Below are positions 23,747 through 35,195 of a stretch of 64,000 nt of DNA, one piece after another. Both the position numbers and the translations under genes were made by a program. The notes below the pieces were generated by a model, which worked only from the letters and a program-made list of their open reading frames with translations, had not been told where the DNA came from and ran no database searches. Location of the stretch: contig MU270020.1 in the NCBI GenBank assembly GCA_021432635.1, forward strand, positions 1,133,202-1,197,201. The letters are read 5' to 3'. The first letter of the stretch is position 1; every line of letters begins with the position of its first letter. This DNA is from Thozetella sp. PMI_491. Its lineage: Eukaryota > Ascomycota > Sordariomycetes > Chaetosphaeriales > Chaetosphaeriaceae.

Positions 23747-25868
23747 ATGGAGCCAGAGAAGCAGTCGTTCGCGAGAAAGCTCAAAGGTATCGTCTCCTAC
23801 ATTGTCAACGTGGCGCGTTCCCCAGGTGCGGCCAGAAACTAATGTCGGGTAATCGGATGCAGTGATGGTCCTCGGAGACGAGGCCAAGAGCAAAGAAGAA
23901 AGATGGCTCGTCCAGAAGCTGGGTAACTATGACCCACGGAGCGCACTTCGAATGTTGAGCTAACGGAGAAGCAGATTTCTTCATTTTGGTGCGACTTGCT
24001 GCTCCAGGAGAGAACTTCCGAGAGGCTAACACGACTTAGACATACTGCTGCTTGAGCTTCTTCTTCAACTACCTGGGTAAGTTCCGCTGCGCCAACAACG
24101 CGTCCTCCGATTTCATAGCCAGCTAACACAGCCTCTAGACCGTTCCGCTTTCGCTAATGCCTACGTGCGTTCTCCGATTTCCTCATACCAGCTCCGTTCA
24201 CGCTGACATGAAGCGAAGGTCGCGGGTCTCCAAGAGGCACTCAACCTCACCGGAACGGACTACAATGTGCTACTATCCATGACTACCGCAGGGTGTGTTA
24301 CCATGATGGCGGGTTAGGCGAAAATATGCTGATCTTAAACCAGTTATGTCATCGGACAGATCCCTCATAGCATCGTTATCCAGAAAGTTGCTCCCCGAAT
24401 TTGGTTCCCGTCGATGGTGATCGTCTGGGCGGGCCTCACTATGGCGAGCGCTGGTTGCAAGACGTACACGCAGCTCTGTGTTGTCCGCTTCCTGATGGGT
24501 ATCATCGAAGCGAGCACGTACTGCGGTACGCTCTATGTGATCGGCTCGTGGTAGTAGGTAGTTCCCCCGTCCTTCCTTGCCCACGCACTCACGGTGTGAC
24601 ACAGCAAGCCGCGCGAGATTGCCAAGCGTACGGCCATCTTCACCGCATCTGGCCAGGCTGGTAGCATGTTTGCAGGTGTGATGATGACCGCGATCTACCA
24701 GACGATGGATGGACACGTGAGTAGCTCCTTTGCCTGCTCGGTTGATTTCTAAAGCTGACATATCCGCAGTCTGGTCTGGCTGGCTGGCAATGGTGGGCAT
24801 GCGCAAGATCCTCTAGGATGGTTTACTTGGTACTGATGCTGTGTAATCAGGGTCTTCCTCATCGACGGTGTCATCACACTCCCGATTGCGATCATGGGTT
24901 TTCTCTATTTCCCCGACATCCCGGAGACAACCAAGGCACCATACCTTAGCCAGTCCGAGCGTCAGCTAGCACTCGACCGGTTGCCCCCGAAGCGAGAAGA
25001 TGGCCACAATATCAACCCCTGGTCTCTGCTCAAGCGAACGGTTCAGTCACCTGCCTTGTAAGCTTCCTAAATCGAGCCTTATATCTCCATATACTGACAT
25101 GAGGATAAGTTACGTTCTTTGCGCCTTCTCTGCCATCTGCGGTGCTCTCGAGGCTTTCTGCGTCCAGGGGCTCTATCTCCTTTGGCTCAAGTACCACAAG
25201 AGTGTCTTTACCCAGGCTCAGATCAATACATACCCCTTGGGAATCCAGGCCGTGGGAATTGTATCAAACCTTTTGGCGGCCGTCTACATCGATGGCACTG
25301 GGCGCCGTGTACCCATGGGTGTCCTTGCCTGCGGGCTTCAGCTCATCTCCGCGGTGATCCTACTCGTACCGAATGTCTCCTTTGCTGCCACCATGTTCGC
25401 CTACTATAACGCCGGCACGTCCTACATCATCAACCCCCTCCTGTTCGGCTGGGCGAACATCATCTGCCAGCGTGGTGGTGACGACGCCTTGCGGTCCGTT
25501 ATCCTAGCTGCGATGAACGCTGCCAGCCAGATTCTCTACACATTCTGGGGCATTGTTCTCTATCCAGCATCGGATGCCCCGTACTGGAAGAAGGGCGCCA
25601 TCGCGATGATCTGCGTCATTGTTGCGCTGCTATCGCTGCTGTGGGTTATGCAATGGGTAAGTGTGCCTTTCCGTTCGGCGTGCGACGTAAAAAGTTCTAA
25701 CCGAAAGTATAGCTGGACAAGATGACGGCCGCCAAATATCCCGATGTTTTGGAGTCCGAGAGTATGTATGGTGATATTAAGGAAGATATTACTGTGGCAG
25801 ACAAAGAGAAGGACCTAGTGCGTAAGGGTGCTGTGGCAGATGCGGCAGGATCGGCGCTGCCAGCTTAA
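23747..25868 (+). CDS. MFS transporter, allantoate permease (Dal5) family
   Basis: An anion:cation symporter-type permease for an organic acid or a vitamin-like anion in the plasma membrane. Twelve exons: 23747-23786, 23863-23922, 23975-23988, 24040-24076, 24139-24164, 24219-24292, 24344-24553, 24605-24716, 24770-24792, 24851-25057, 25110-25656, 25713-25868; 501 aa. Family signatures in order are EERWLVQKLDFFIL, the helix 1 pattern FFFNYLDRSAFANAYV, YNVLLSMTTAGYVIGQIPH, VRFLMGIIEASTYCGTLYVIGSWY, and PREIAKRTAIF, then helices 7-12. The intron density is extreme (11 introns, one exon of 14 nt) compared with neighbours. It is divergent from the other MFS gene. Confidence 0.87.
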
Positions 25869-26191
25869 CGCCGACTTTAGTTAGATGTTGCCGTTTTTTC
25901 CCGCTGCGTGCCGTAGTCTGCCTTGAAGTGAAGATAGCCTTTTGAATATTAGGGGGAGGATATTGTTTGTTGTTTTACGTTGGTCCCTAAGTTCGTCAGC
26001 CTTTGGTAGCAATTAAGCAATAGAGTTGGTTGGCCTTGCTGCATTGTAGTTGCCATGAGTCAAGGACATAACGAGAGACGCGACCACCGAAGTTTTCATG
26101 GATATATCGCGTATCTTGCCTTCGAAAATGTAGAAGTTGTTTAAATAGTGAACACTTAGTGAGGGCAGCTTTATGATGCAAAGCCAGGCGA
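25869..26191. other. Intergenic
   Basis: Between convergent 3' ends of the Dal5-like and AKR genes; nothing is recognised. Confidence 0.4.
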
Positions 26192-28339
26192 TCAGTGCAT
26201 GCCTTTATACTCATGGCCACAGTCCCCAAGCTTCTGGAACAAAGCGATTGACTTCTCGCCATCCTTGCCCAATGCAGCCGCATTGATAGCAGCCATGTCG
26301 GCCTCGCTCAGCTTTAGTCCAAACACTAACAGGTTCTCGTCCCCATGTGCCGAGACCCCCAATCTAGTGCCCACAATTACAGCTCCAACTGCAGGCTGCT
26401 CCAACACCCAACGGGTAGCTACGTTTGTCACGCTAACCCCGTGCTTCTCTGCAACCGAGCCAAGCACGCTGAGAAGCGACTGGAACTCCGCCCACGTACC
26501 CCAGTTGTTTATCATATCGAAATACTGAACATGTCTGTTAGCCGCACATCTTGGACCTGACGCTGGACGCTTCTAGTACATAGCTACCTTTCTTTGCGAT
26601 GGCGTAAGTTGGGTTGTCTCCGAGTAGATCTCTGGCACGGGCTGGCCGATCCACTTGCTGGACAGAAACCCTCCGCACTGAGAGCGGTTAGCATCTGTGA
26701 GGTTTCTTCTGGAGAAGCAAATGGCTTACAAAGGATCCGTATGTGAGGAGCTTAACCCCGTACTTGTCGCACACGGCACACATTTTCTGCAGCGGCCTGG
26801 AGTCGAAAAGCGAAAACTGGTGGAACTCTATCAGTACCGTGACGGGCTTGGAGAGATAAAATAGGCTTACTTGAACTTGGTTGGAGACAATCCCCACCGA
26901 ACCTGTTTTTGCCAGTAGATGTTCGCATGCCTCTTGCGTATACTCCGAGTCAAAGTTGCACAGGCCAACGGTTGAGATGAGCTCGGGGTGGGACTTGGTC
27001 AGATTGACGAGTTCTACTAGGATGTCGAGGTATGCTTTGTGTTCGTACTAAACTACGTCAGCGCCGGTGCGGGAGCAATATAAGGTGGTGGGGGCTTTTA
27101 CGTCGAACCAGTGGAACTGGAGAAGTTCTACTCGGCCGCCGAGTCTTCTGCAGCGCTCTTGCACCGCAGAGAGTACCCAATCTGGGGTTACTGGGCTCGT
27201 CGGCGGAGTAAACACACACCACTTTGTAGCGGCAAAGACCTGGGCCTTGACCTCCGGAGAGAGCTTGTTTCGGAAGTCACCATAGATGAGCTCTGCGTCT
27301 CCCTATGTTATGTAATTAGTGATGAAAATGACTGGCCAGCGAGTAACAGGCATACGTAATGATCAGCCATGTCGGTTGCGGCGAGTCCCGACTCCACTAG
27401 ACGTGACAGTGCCTCTTCCTGTTTCTGCGTGGTCCCCGAACCCCATGCGGGCGAAGAGAGCTGCCATAGTCCATTGAACAGACGAGGCATCTTATAAGGA
27501 CCAACTTGGAACGTCTCGAGGTTATTGGCCTTGGACATATCCAGGACGATGCTCTGCTCGTCGCCGACCGAGACCAAACCCGCCTTATCCGGGAAGATCA
27601 TGGCATATACATCGGCAACCTGGCGCTCTGCCCGAGCGAATGGATATACCAGGGCCTGAGGCTCGGCAGCTTTGCAATATCCGCGGCAGTCCTTCAGAGA
27701 TGCCAAGAGCTTGAGGAGCTGCGCGTCTAGTTCCTTGCTCGTCTCCGGTTGCGACTCTTTCAGCGCCTGGACTGCCTGGACGATGTCGCCGCCTAACTTC
27801 TCGAGGGCCGACTCTAGCTCAGCACCCGGTGCCCAACGAGCCTTTGCCAGGGAGATGGAGTCCAGGAAGTGCGCCAAACTTTCGTGGTTGGTTAGTATAG
27901 AGGTTGCCGGTATATGGTATACGCATGACCACACTCACTACTTCAGGGACTCTTGGGGCATCTCCGAGGCAAAGATGCATCGGGTGAGGGCTAGATATCG
28001 CCTGCATTCGGGAGAAACCTCATCGTGGGCGGGAAATAGGGCAGCAGCATTTGCCAGCTCTAGTGGTGCTTCGGAGAACCGCTGACGGATATGCTCGGTG
28101 AATGGTTTCTGGTTGACGGATCCCTGTGATACCAGGACTCTAAGGGCAGATCGCAGGAGATCAGGAGGCACTTGGCAGAGCGAAAATCAGCATCAATGCG
28201 GGTTTTAATGGCCGCTTCGTATAGCAGAACCAACAGTTTGAGATGAGGACATCGTCCATCATATTCCTATTAACAGGATTAGCTCTCCATATCACATCCA
28301 CGGGGCGGTATTCAAGAGCACTCACACGTGTCCACCCAT
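26192..28339 (-). CDS. Aldo-keto reductase with N-terminal helical extension
   Basis: The catalytic part is clear: from the in-frame Met at 27538, exons ...-27356, 27302-27102, 27047-26871, 26816-26730, 26677-26588 and 26524-26192 give an AKR barrel with GPYKMPRLFNGLWQLSS, Asp/Tyr in TDMADHYGD, AATKW Lys, QFHWFD His and a C-terminal GVIVGTRLG-type cofactor site (here AVIVGTRLG). The frame stays open upstream through about 130 more residues (27878-27539) and, across an intron at 27879-27938, another exon (28266?-27939). This region is helical and rich in Ala/Leu (LESALEKLGGDIVQAV, AAEPQAL), and I recognise no family. A plausible first exon begins at 28339 (12 nt). Linking it needs one base more than is present near 28170 (frames SAK and VPPDLL), so the extreme N terminus is either frameshifted or wrongly modelled. 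If the extension is not translated, the AKR alone starts at 27538. Confidence 0.65.
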
Positions 28340-29326
28340 GGCTGAGGTTGTTTTCCTTCTCCACTGGACTGTCGTACGGTCTGCTCGTCTTGTGGTGCGG
28401 TTGCTCCTGTCGTGTAACGCTAATTCAACCCTTGCTTGGTATAGCCAGATGAGCAGCGGAATCGGGCGTACCGAACAAAGAGATGCTCTGGCACCTTATT
28501 GCTCGGATCTGGGCAGGCAAGATCGGAGCCTCCGCGGTTGGCCGCGAAAGTCTTTGCGCGCCGTGGCCGGACCAAGTGGAGGCTGCGGGGACCACAGCGC
28601 TCCGGCTTTCCAATTCGCACGGTGAAGATCCCCTGGGGCCGCTCCCGCCCGAAGTTCCGTCGGCACGCACAGCTGCCGCTAGAATACCATAGGACTAGCT
28701 CGGCGCTCATAGGCGCGTAAGCCCCGTCAACTTCGCATGCTCAGCGGTGCGGGGGTCCTTGCAGAAGCCCCGGTCCAATCTCCTAACCACTTACCTCTGG
28801 CTTCCCTCGGCAGCAAAAGAACCACCGTGTTTCCGCGTGCAAGCTGGCCCCTTGTTACTGCCATTACGATAACGGGAGACGGATGTACCAGTTGGTTTAG
28901 GGGCGGATGATGGTCAACTCCCGAGATCCGTCATCTCCTTAGTGCAAGCCAACCGGTGTAGCATCAGGGGAGATCTAACGCCATCGGATAACCGGCACTC
29001 ACCGTGGCATCGACTGTACAATCCACCATTTGCGCCCTGAGGCATAGATCTCTTGTTCTCTTCGACAGAAATCAAGGTTGTTATCGCCAAGTGAAAGCAT
29101 CTTCTCCTGAAGCTTGTAATATGGTATCGTATCCAATTAGTTCAGAGCATGACAACTTGTGTACAGCCATAATGGCCATATACATGTTTTATCAGGCAGG
29201 TGCAATAAACAATTTTACTAGTAGTTTGTAGAGACAGCCTGCTACAAGGACGCTTTAGAATACACCAGCGGATCGTGGCCAAGCGAAAAGCCTGTGGTGC
29301 TCTACGCCACGACATGTTTCAACTCC
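28340..29326. other. Intergenic
   Basis: Nothing coding is recognised; GC-rich open frames on both strands around 28420-28720 overlap each other and carry no motif. Confidence 0.4.
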
Positions 29327-31025
29327 TTAGTTCCATTCACAGTTTCTCTCCGGCGCCAGTCCAGCGATCCTACTTTTCACGATCCTTCCGTCCTTCATGA
29401 CAAGCATCAAGTTCTCGTTCGTTCGGTCCAAGCTTGCGACGTCCTCCAATGGGTTCTCGTTCAGGAAAAGCAGATCGGCAAACGCGCCCTGCACCAACTC
29501 GCCCAGCTGGCCCTCCATGCCGACCTGCTTGGCTCCATTGATTGTCGCTTGCCGCAGCACGACGGGGCTGGGAAGTAGCTTGGACCGGACGACAAATTCA
29601 TACGTCTGCATCACCAGCGTGGGGCCGGTGGTGTCGGTGCCGTAGCACACGCAGACGCCGGCCTCCTCAGCGTAACGAATCGCGCGGATGCCAGCGTCTC
29701 CGACGATGGCGTTCTTCCGCAACCCTTCCGGGGTCTCGAACTTGTCGTAAGGGGGCATCGTGACGAACGTGTGCAGAGCCAAGGTCGGTGTGAGGAAGAC
29801 TCCCTTCTCTGCCATCAGCGCAGCAGTTTCCGGGTCGATCATGTTGCCGTGCTCAATGCCACGGACGCCGCCCGCAATAGCGTGACGAACGCCCTCAGCC
29901 GTGTAGCAGTGCGCCGTGACCAAGGTCCCGCCCATGTTCTTGGTGACCGTTGTGATGGCTTGCAGTTCCTCCACCGTGAACTGGAGCGACTCGAGCTTGT
30001 CGGTGGCCGAGGCAATGCCACCCGACGTGCAGACTTTGATATGGTTGGCACCCTTTCGGATATTGTCTCGTGCCGCCCTCAGGCACTCTGGGACGCCATC
30101 ACACAGCCTGCCGAGAGCCGAGGACGCTATGCCGTTGCCGCCGCAGCAGTGGCCTTCGCTCCAGACCTCAGTGTCGTCTCCGTGCCCGCCGGTCTGGGAG
30201 AGCATGCGGCCGCCTTGGAAGACTCGCGGGCCGGGTATGAGGAATTCGGCTGTTGCTTGCGCATGTGCAATCGTTGCGCCTCCCGTGTCCCGGACTGTCG
30301 TGAACCCGTTAGCGAGGATGCCGCGGAGGGTTCCGGCCGACCGGAAGATAGCTGTCTCGTGGGGGAACGTGAATGAGCCATGCAGTGTCTGGAGCGCGGT
30401 ATTAGCAGCCAGCTCCGGCTTCACGCGTCGGACCACCTACCGAGCTACCATGCACCGCCATTATATGTACGTGGCCTGGGTTATATCGGTCAGCCTATCG
30501 CGGCGCCGTTAGCAGCTGATAGGGAGGAGCCTCACAATCAATGAGACCCGGGCAGATGAAGTATTTGCTGGCATCAATCTTTTCTACTTGCTGCCCGGCA
30601 CAGTAGAAGTCGGCGCTCAAGTCGTTGGGCGTTGTTGATGCTACCCTGACCACCTTGCCGCCTGCGAGCTGGATCGACATGTTGGGATGGACGACGCCAG
30701 CACGAGGGTCGACAAGCTTGGCATTCACTAAAAGGTAGGGCTTCTGGGGGCCTGGAAGCCATGGCTTCTCGGAGATGTCGTAGTTCGGGTCTGGGGGATA
30801 TACAGCCGTCTTCAGCTCCGCAAAGGTGTTCACCGGCGCGGCGCCAGCCGTGGGAGACTGGCGGAGGGGGAGCGCATTGGGATATTCTTCAGCAATTGGA
30901 TCCCGGCTGATGAACTCGAAGCTGGAAGCGCTGTCCTGGGACGAGCGTGGCGTATACTCGGCGGCAAAAGACATCATGGCTCCGTCTGGATTGGAGGGGA
31001 ACGTGACGCGGAATAGACCTTGCAC
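29327..31025 (-). CDS. Amidohydrolase (ochratoxinase/imidazolonepropionase-like)
   Basis: A metal-dependent hydrolase of the amidohydrolase superfamily; likely cleaves an amide bond. Exons 31025-30536, 30475-30441, 30388-29327; 528 aa. Metal ligands can be placed: HVH just after the LIDC strand (the 35-nt exon encodes HVHIMAVHGSS), Lys in NHIKVCTSGG (carbamylated in relatives), His in VTAHCYT, His in RGIEHGNMID and Asp in CYGTDTTG. The closing beta-sandwich strand reads LVQGAFADLLFLNENPLEDV. The overall order resembles fungal ochratoxinase and bacterial prolidase-type enzymes; there is no signal peptide. The start ATG at 31025 gives about 60 residues before the first sandwich strand. Divergent, 495 bp away, is a second, unrelated member of the same superfamily. 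Confidence 0.82.
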
Positions 31026-31520
31026 ACCGAGCTTGGGAGCTTGTGGACAGTGGCTCTTAAGCTTACTGCCCCTAGAGCTTCTCCCCTTGTTCGGCTAGCT
31101 TCCTCGTCAATTTGACCGCCCATCCTGCGGGGTCTGGTGGAGCACGCGGCGCCGGAGATAGCTAGAAGAGGAACCGCAGCTTGCCTAGCTCCTGTTGAGA
31201 CCCTAGTGCCCTGGACCTGTCGTGCTCCCTATTATCGGCTGTACGGAGAGCTTCCCAACATCCGATAACCCCTCCGAGAATTGCCAGCTTCCGCTCCGCG
31301 CTAGCCCGCCGCCCCAATATGGGAAACAAAGAGACCAGGGACTCGTTGTCACGGCTTTATGGCCATTTTGTGTTCAATTCGAGTTCATAACGGAAAGCGG
31401 GTCTAGAGGTAACGAAGGATTTGACCTGGCACAGCACGCTCCGAAACTCCTATTAGGTGGCCCTCGCCAGTGAGCTCCAATGCACCGCGAGAGGACGTCA
31501 AGTGTTAAGCGTCGAAAGCA
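31026..31520. other. Shared divergent promoter of two amidohydrolase genes
   Basis: 495 bp between two divergently transcribed start codons. No TATA box or operator stands out; GC-rich overall. Confidence 0.4.
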
Positions 31521-34500
31521 ATGAAAGCGTCTGGATACGCCGGTGCTCAGGCCATCAAGGCGAGGCATGGCAGGCCTGGGACGGAACGTCCGTCTTTGCG
31601 GCACTCTCGAGCAGCACAAATCCTCCTCCATTGCCTCGCCATAATTGGCTGTGCGCACATCGCCTCTCTTACCTGGTCATTCGTCCCTACATTCACGACT
31701 CCAACCTCCTCTATCGCTTTGGAAGGATCCGATGACTTCTATCCGGATAGCGACTATCCACTGCGGCCGGCGGATGAACCATGGGATATCTCAACGTCGT
31801 ATCCCTATCGGCGCTTCTTGTCGAAGACAGTCACGGAGGGCACCTGGCTTCGAATTGCCACCCACCCGACAAGAGAAGAGTTGGTCTTTGACATGCTAGG
31901 GGATCTCTACTGCATGTCGACATCTACCAAGGAGCGGCCGATCCAGGCGCACGCGTTTCTCTCGGGAATTCCTTTCGAAAAAGAGGCCGCGTTTTCCCAT
32001 GATGGCTCCCGCCTTGTCTTCATATCAGACGCCGGGTTCGGGGTCGACAATGTCTGGACCATGCCGTACACCAGCTGTGGGGAGATGGCTCAGATGGGCC
32101 CGGATAAGGCCCGAGAGTCTACTGTACAGCAAACGAATGCTACCTTTCGCTTCTTCTCGAGTCCCGCCTTTCACCCCACAGAACCCACCATTCTCGCCAC
32201 TAAATGGTTCTTGACAGGTCGACCCAACGGGGCGGGGGAGATATGGGAGTTTCCTCTGCAAGAAAAGCCTGTACAGCGCCTCTCAGAGAAGGCTGGCCGT
32301 CGTGTTGTGGGCCGGAAGCTTCCACCGGCCTGGTCGCGAGACCGCTACTTTGAGAGCCAACTCGGGGCGGAGCAGGGCCGATATACTGCGTCCGGAGATG
32401 GCATCATATTCACACGAAACGTAAACGATGAGGATGCAGGGAAATTCTCATACAATAAGGATGTCCATGCCGGTATCAATGCCGTGTTCCTCTTCAACAC
32501 CACATCCGGTCGGATAACTGAGCTTGTTGCTGCCGCCGCTAGCGCCCCGAACAAGCCGGCGAGTCCAGGTGGCGCAAACATGCCACGCCTCTCGCGCGAC
32601 GGCCGCACTCTCGCATTTGTCCGGCGCGTGGACGATAAGAGCGTACTAGTGCTGAAGGATATGGTGACCGGCACTGTCCACTACGTGTGGGACGGGCTGA
32701 CATACGACCTCAGCACCATTCCAGCTTTTATGGGCGCGTATCCAAACTATGGATGGAGCGTTGGCGACAAATCCATCATAATCTGGTCCCAAGGAAAGAT
32801 ATGGGAGGTTCCGTTGAAACTGGACTCGCGAGGAGAGAGGGTGGCGAACGGAGAGCCCGGCGCGCTACCATTCCAGGCGACTATCCAACTGTCGCTGGGG
32901 GACACCAGGTACAATGCCAACAATATTCTGCAAACCGAGTTAAGCTCTCATCGACAGGTTCGCTCTCTACGAGGGCTCCGCAGCGATCACTCGGGGCAGC
33001 GAGTTGTCTTTGAAGCGGCAGGAGACAACGTTGTGATGAACATCGCGTCTGGCGAACTCCAGTTGCTTCCAAAGCCCTCCTCTTCCATGTCTTGCTACGG
33101 GCCATCCTTCATCCCGAGCGAGTCATTTCTTCTCCAGGCATGTTGGGATGATCAGAACTTGACGCAATTTGTGCTCGCCGACTCCGTCTCGCAGGCCTGG
33201 CGCCCCGTGCACGGTATCCCTCGTGGCCGACATCTCTCGCCCGTGAGCGACGGGAGCTTTGTGGCATATGTACGGACAGGCAAAGACTACATGTTTGGGG
33301 ATGTCGAAGAAACTTATGGGGCAGGGGTTTGGGTCGGGAGTTTGTCGCTAGCTTCGGCCACGGTCTCCAGTCTCGTTCATCTCGATTTTCTCCCCGCCAG
33401 CCAGCAGACAAAGCTGGGCCTCAAAAATGTTGATGGTGAGACTATACTGCTTGTCGAGAACCCGACCTCGGTAATCGAGTACACGATCGAGACTGGACGA
33501 AAGAGAACTCTCGTGACGGGCAAGACTTCGGTTGAAATGACCGCGTCTAGCAAAGGGAGCAAGACTATCCTAGCTTTCCGGGATTTCCAACATATCTGGC
33601 TCTATGATAGCTCAACGACCACTTCTCAGCTCTCTGTTTGGAGCAAGCCTGGGGACACAAATACCCCAAGTAATCTTATACGTCTGTCCGAGCACGGTGG
33701 TCATGACGTGACCATCAGTGGTGACGGGCAAAGCGTTTTCTGGCTATTCGGGCCACAGCTGTACAGTGCGAGCATCCAACAGGTCCTTGCCAGCTGCAGG
33801 TATTCCTCTTTGGCTTCAAGAGACGCAGGCAGCTGTTCACGTCCACGTGTAGTGGAACGGCTAGTTAACGTCACCTTCCCCACGGCTCTCAGCCAGCAGA
33901 TAAAGGCTTCGGGGGGCCAAAGCTTCGCCATCGTCAACGCTACACTTGTCAGCATGGACTCAAAAGCTCCCCAGGTCTATTCGAATGCGACAATCGTGGT
34001 TGAGAGGGGTAGAATTGTTCGGGTGGGAACGGGCGCCGAGACTGCAATACCATCAGGGGCAGAAGTGCTTGATGTTGAGGGAGGTGCTGTTCTTCCTGGC
34101 TTCGTGGATATGCATGGCCACTGGGGCGGGTTTCTCACGCCCTACCCTCTGCTGTCCTGGGAAATGGAAACGTTCCTTGGATATGGTGTGACCACCATAC
34201 ACAATCCGGCATCCAAGAACGTGGGCGGCATGGTCGAGCGCAACCTGATCGAGAAAGGGCGCATGTACGGGCCCCGCGTCTTCCACACCGGCGATGTTCT
34301 CTACGGATCGACGCAGCCCCCCGTATACACCGAGATCAACTCCCAATTGGACGCAAAATCGGCTCTCCTACGAATCAAGGTCGAGGGAGGCGACGAGTCA
34401 TTCTCGGTCAAGAACTATCAGCTGGTTGCCAGGTCAGCCCGGCAGCGCTTGCTGCTGGCCGCCGATGATTTGAACATGCTAGTTGTACCTGAGGGCGGGT

Positions 34501-35195
34501 GGTCACTAGACTGGGACCTGACCTACTTCATCGATGGATACACAACCCTCGAACATCCAGTCCCAGTCCCGGAGCTATACGACGATGTATTGTCTCTGAT
34601 CGCCGCGAGTGGGAGCTCCTACACGCCTCTAGCGGTAATGAACTATGGCGGCATCTTTGGGCAGCACTGGATTCATCAGACCGTGGAGATACCGACCGAT
34701 CCAAAGCTCCGCAGATATCTCAAGCACGATATCCTAGAGAGCCTTACAGAGGTCAAGCAGGCGCCCAAGAGCTCGTACCAATTCTTCAACACGACAAAGT
34801 CAACCGCACAGCTCGCCGCCCGAGGCGTGAGGACCAATGTGGGGGCCCATGGAGAGCAGCCGATTGGGTTTCTGTACCACTCAGAGATGCTCATGATGTC
34901 TCTTGGCGGGCAGAGCCCGTATGCGGTCCTCAACCATGCCACCATCGGCAGTGCCACGTCTCTAGGGCTGAATGGCTCCGTTGGGTCGGTGGAGGTAGGC
35001 AAGCTGGCGGACATGGTCATCTACCCTCCAGGAACGGACACGATCGAGAAAGTCTGGAATTCGAGCATGCATATGAAGTATGTTATGCGCGGCGGTACCT
35101 TGTTCGCAGTTGAAGACGGTCTGGCGGAAATGTGGCCACGCCGAGGGCGTCAGCAACAACGCGCGCGGCTCAATCCGGAAGATGAGGCGATGTGA
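31521..35195 (+). CDS. Large beta-propeller/amidohydrolase fusion protein
   Basis: A 1224-aa protein in one uninterrupted frame. About residues 36-55 form a hydrophobic signal anchor (LLHCLAIIGCAHIASLTW). Residues about 90-780 carry repeated TolB/WD40-like 'PD40' strands (for example SHDGSRLVFISD, LSRDGRTLAFVRR, ISGDGQSVFWLFG). From about 800 an amidohydrolase domain follows: VVERGRIVRVGTG, then the metal motif GFVDMHGHWGGF (about 862-872), YGVTTIHNPAS, TLEHPVPVP, GAHGEQPIG and the sandwich end GSVGSVEVGKLADMVIY. This order is typical of bacterial exported amidohydrolases with an N-terminal propeller. It would act outside the cytosol or on a membrane face. No intron is needed over 3.7 kb while nearly all neighbours are split, which suggests horizontal origin. 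The substrate is unknown. Confidence 0.85.
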   Translation: MKASGYAGAQAIKARHGRPGTERPSLRHSRAAQILLHCLAIIGCAHIASLTWSFVPTFTTPTSSIALEGSDDFYPDSDYPLRPADEPWDISTSYPYRRFLSKTVTEGTWLRIATHPTREELVFDMLGDLYCMSTSTKERPIQAHAFLSGIPFEKEAAFSHDGSRLVFISDAGFGVDNVWTMPYTSCGEMAQMGPDKARESTVQQTNATFRFFSSPAFHPTEPTILATKWFLTGRPNGAGEIWEFPLQEKPVQRLSEKAGRRVVGRKLPPAWSRDRYFESQLGAEQGRYTASGDGIIFTRNVNDEDAGKFSYNKDVHAGINAVFLFNTTSGRITELVAAAASAPNKPASPGGANMPRLSRDGRTLAFVRRVDDKSVLVLKDMVTGTVHYVWDGLTYDLSTIPAFMGAYPNYGWSVGDKSIIIWSQGKIWEVPLKLDSRGERVANGEPGALPFQATIQLSLGDTRYNANNILQTELSSHRQVRSLRGLRSDHSGQRVVFEAAGDNVVMNIASGELQLLPKPSSSMSCYGPSFIPSESFLLQACWDDQNLTQFVLADSVSQAWRPVHGIPRGRHLSPVSDGSFVAYVRTGKDYMFGDVEETYGAGVWVGSLSLASATVSSLVHLDFLPASQQTKLGLKNVDGETILLVENPTSVIEYTIETGRKRTLVTGKTSVEMTASSKGSKTILAFRDFQHIWLYDSSTTTSQLSVWSKPGDTNTPSNLIRLSEHGGHDVTISGDGQSVFWLFGPQLYSASIQQVLASCRYSSLASRDAGSCSRPRVVERLVNVTFPTALSQQIKASGGQSFAIVNATLVSMDSKAPQVYSNATIVVERGRIVRVGTGAETAIPSGAEVLDVEGGAVLPGFVDMHGHWGGFLTPYPLLSWEMETFLGYGVTTIHNPASKNVGGMVERNLIEKGRMYGPRVFHTGDVLYGSTQPPVYTEINSQLDAKSALLRIKVEGGDESFSVKNYQLVARSARQRLLLAADDLNMLVVPEGGWSLDWDLTYFIDGYTTLEHPVPVPELYDDVLSLIAASGSSYTPLAVMNYGGIFGQHWIHQTVEIPTDPKLRRYLKHDILESLTEVKQAPKSSYQFFNTTKSTAQLAARGVRTNVGAHGEQPIGFLYHSEMLMMSLGGQSPYAVLNHATIGSATSLGLNGSVGSVEVGKLADMVIYPPGTDTIEKVWNSSMHMKYVMRGGTLFAVEDGLAEMWPRRGRQQQRARLNPEDEAM

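Noticed and set aside
29771-30512. Overlapping plus-strand frames of about 200 aa
   Set aside because: Antisense to the ochratoxinase-like amidohydrolase; no domain, while the minus frame has all metal ligands.
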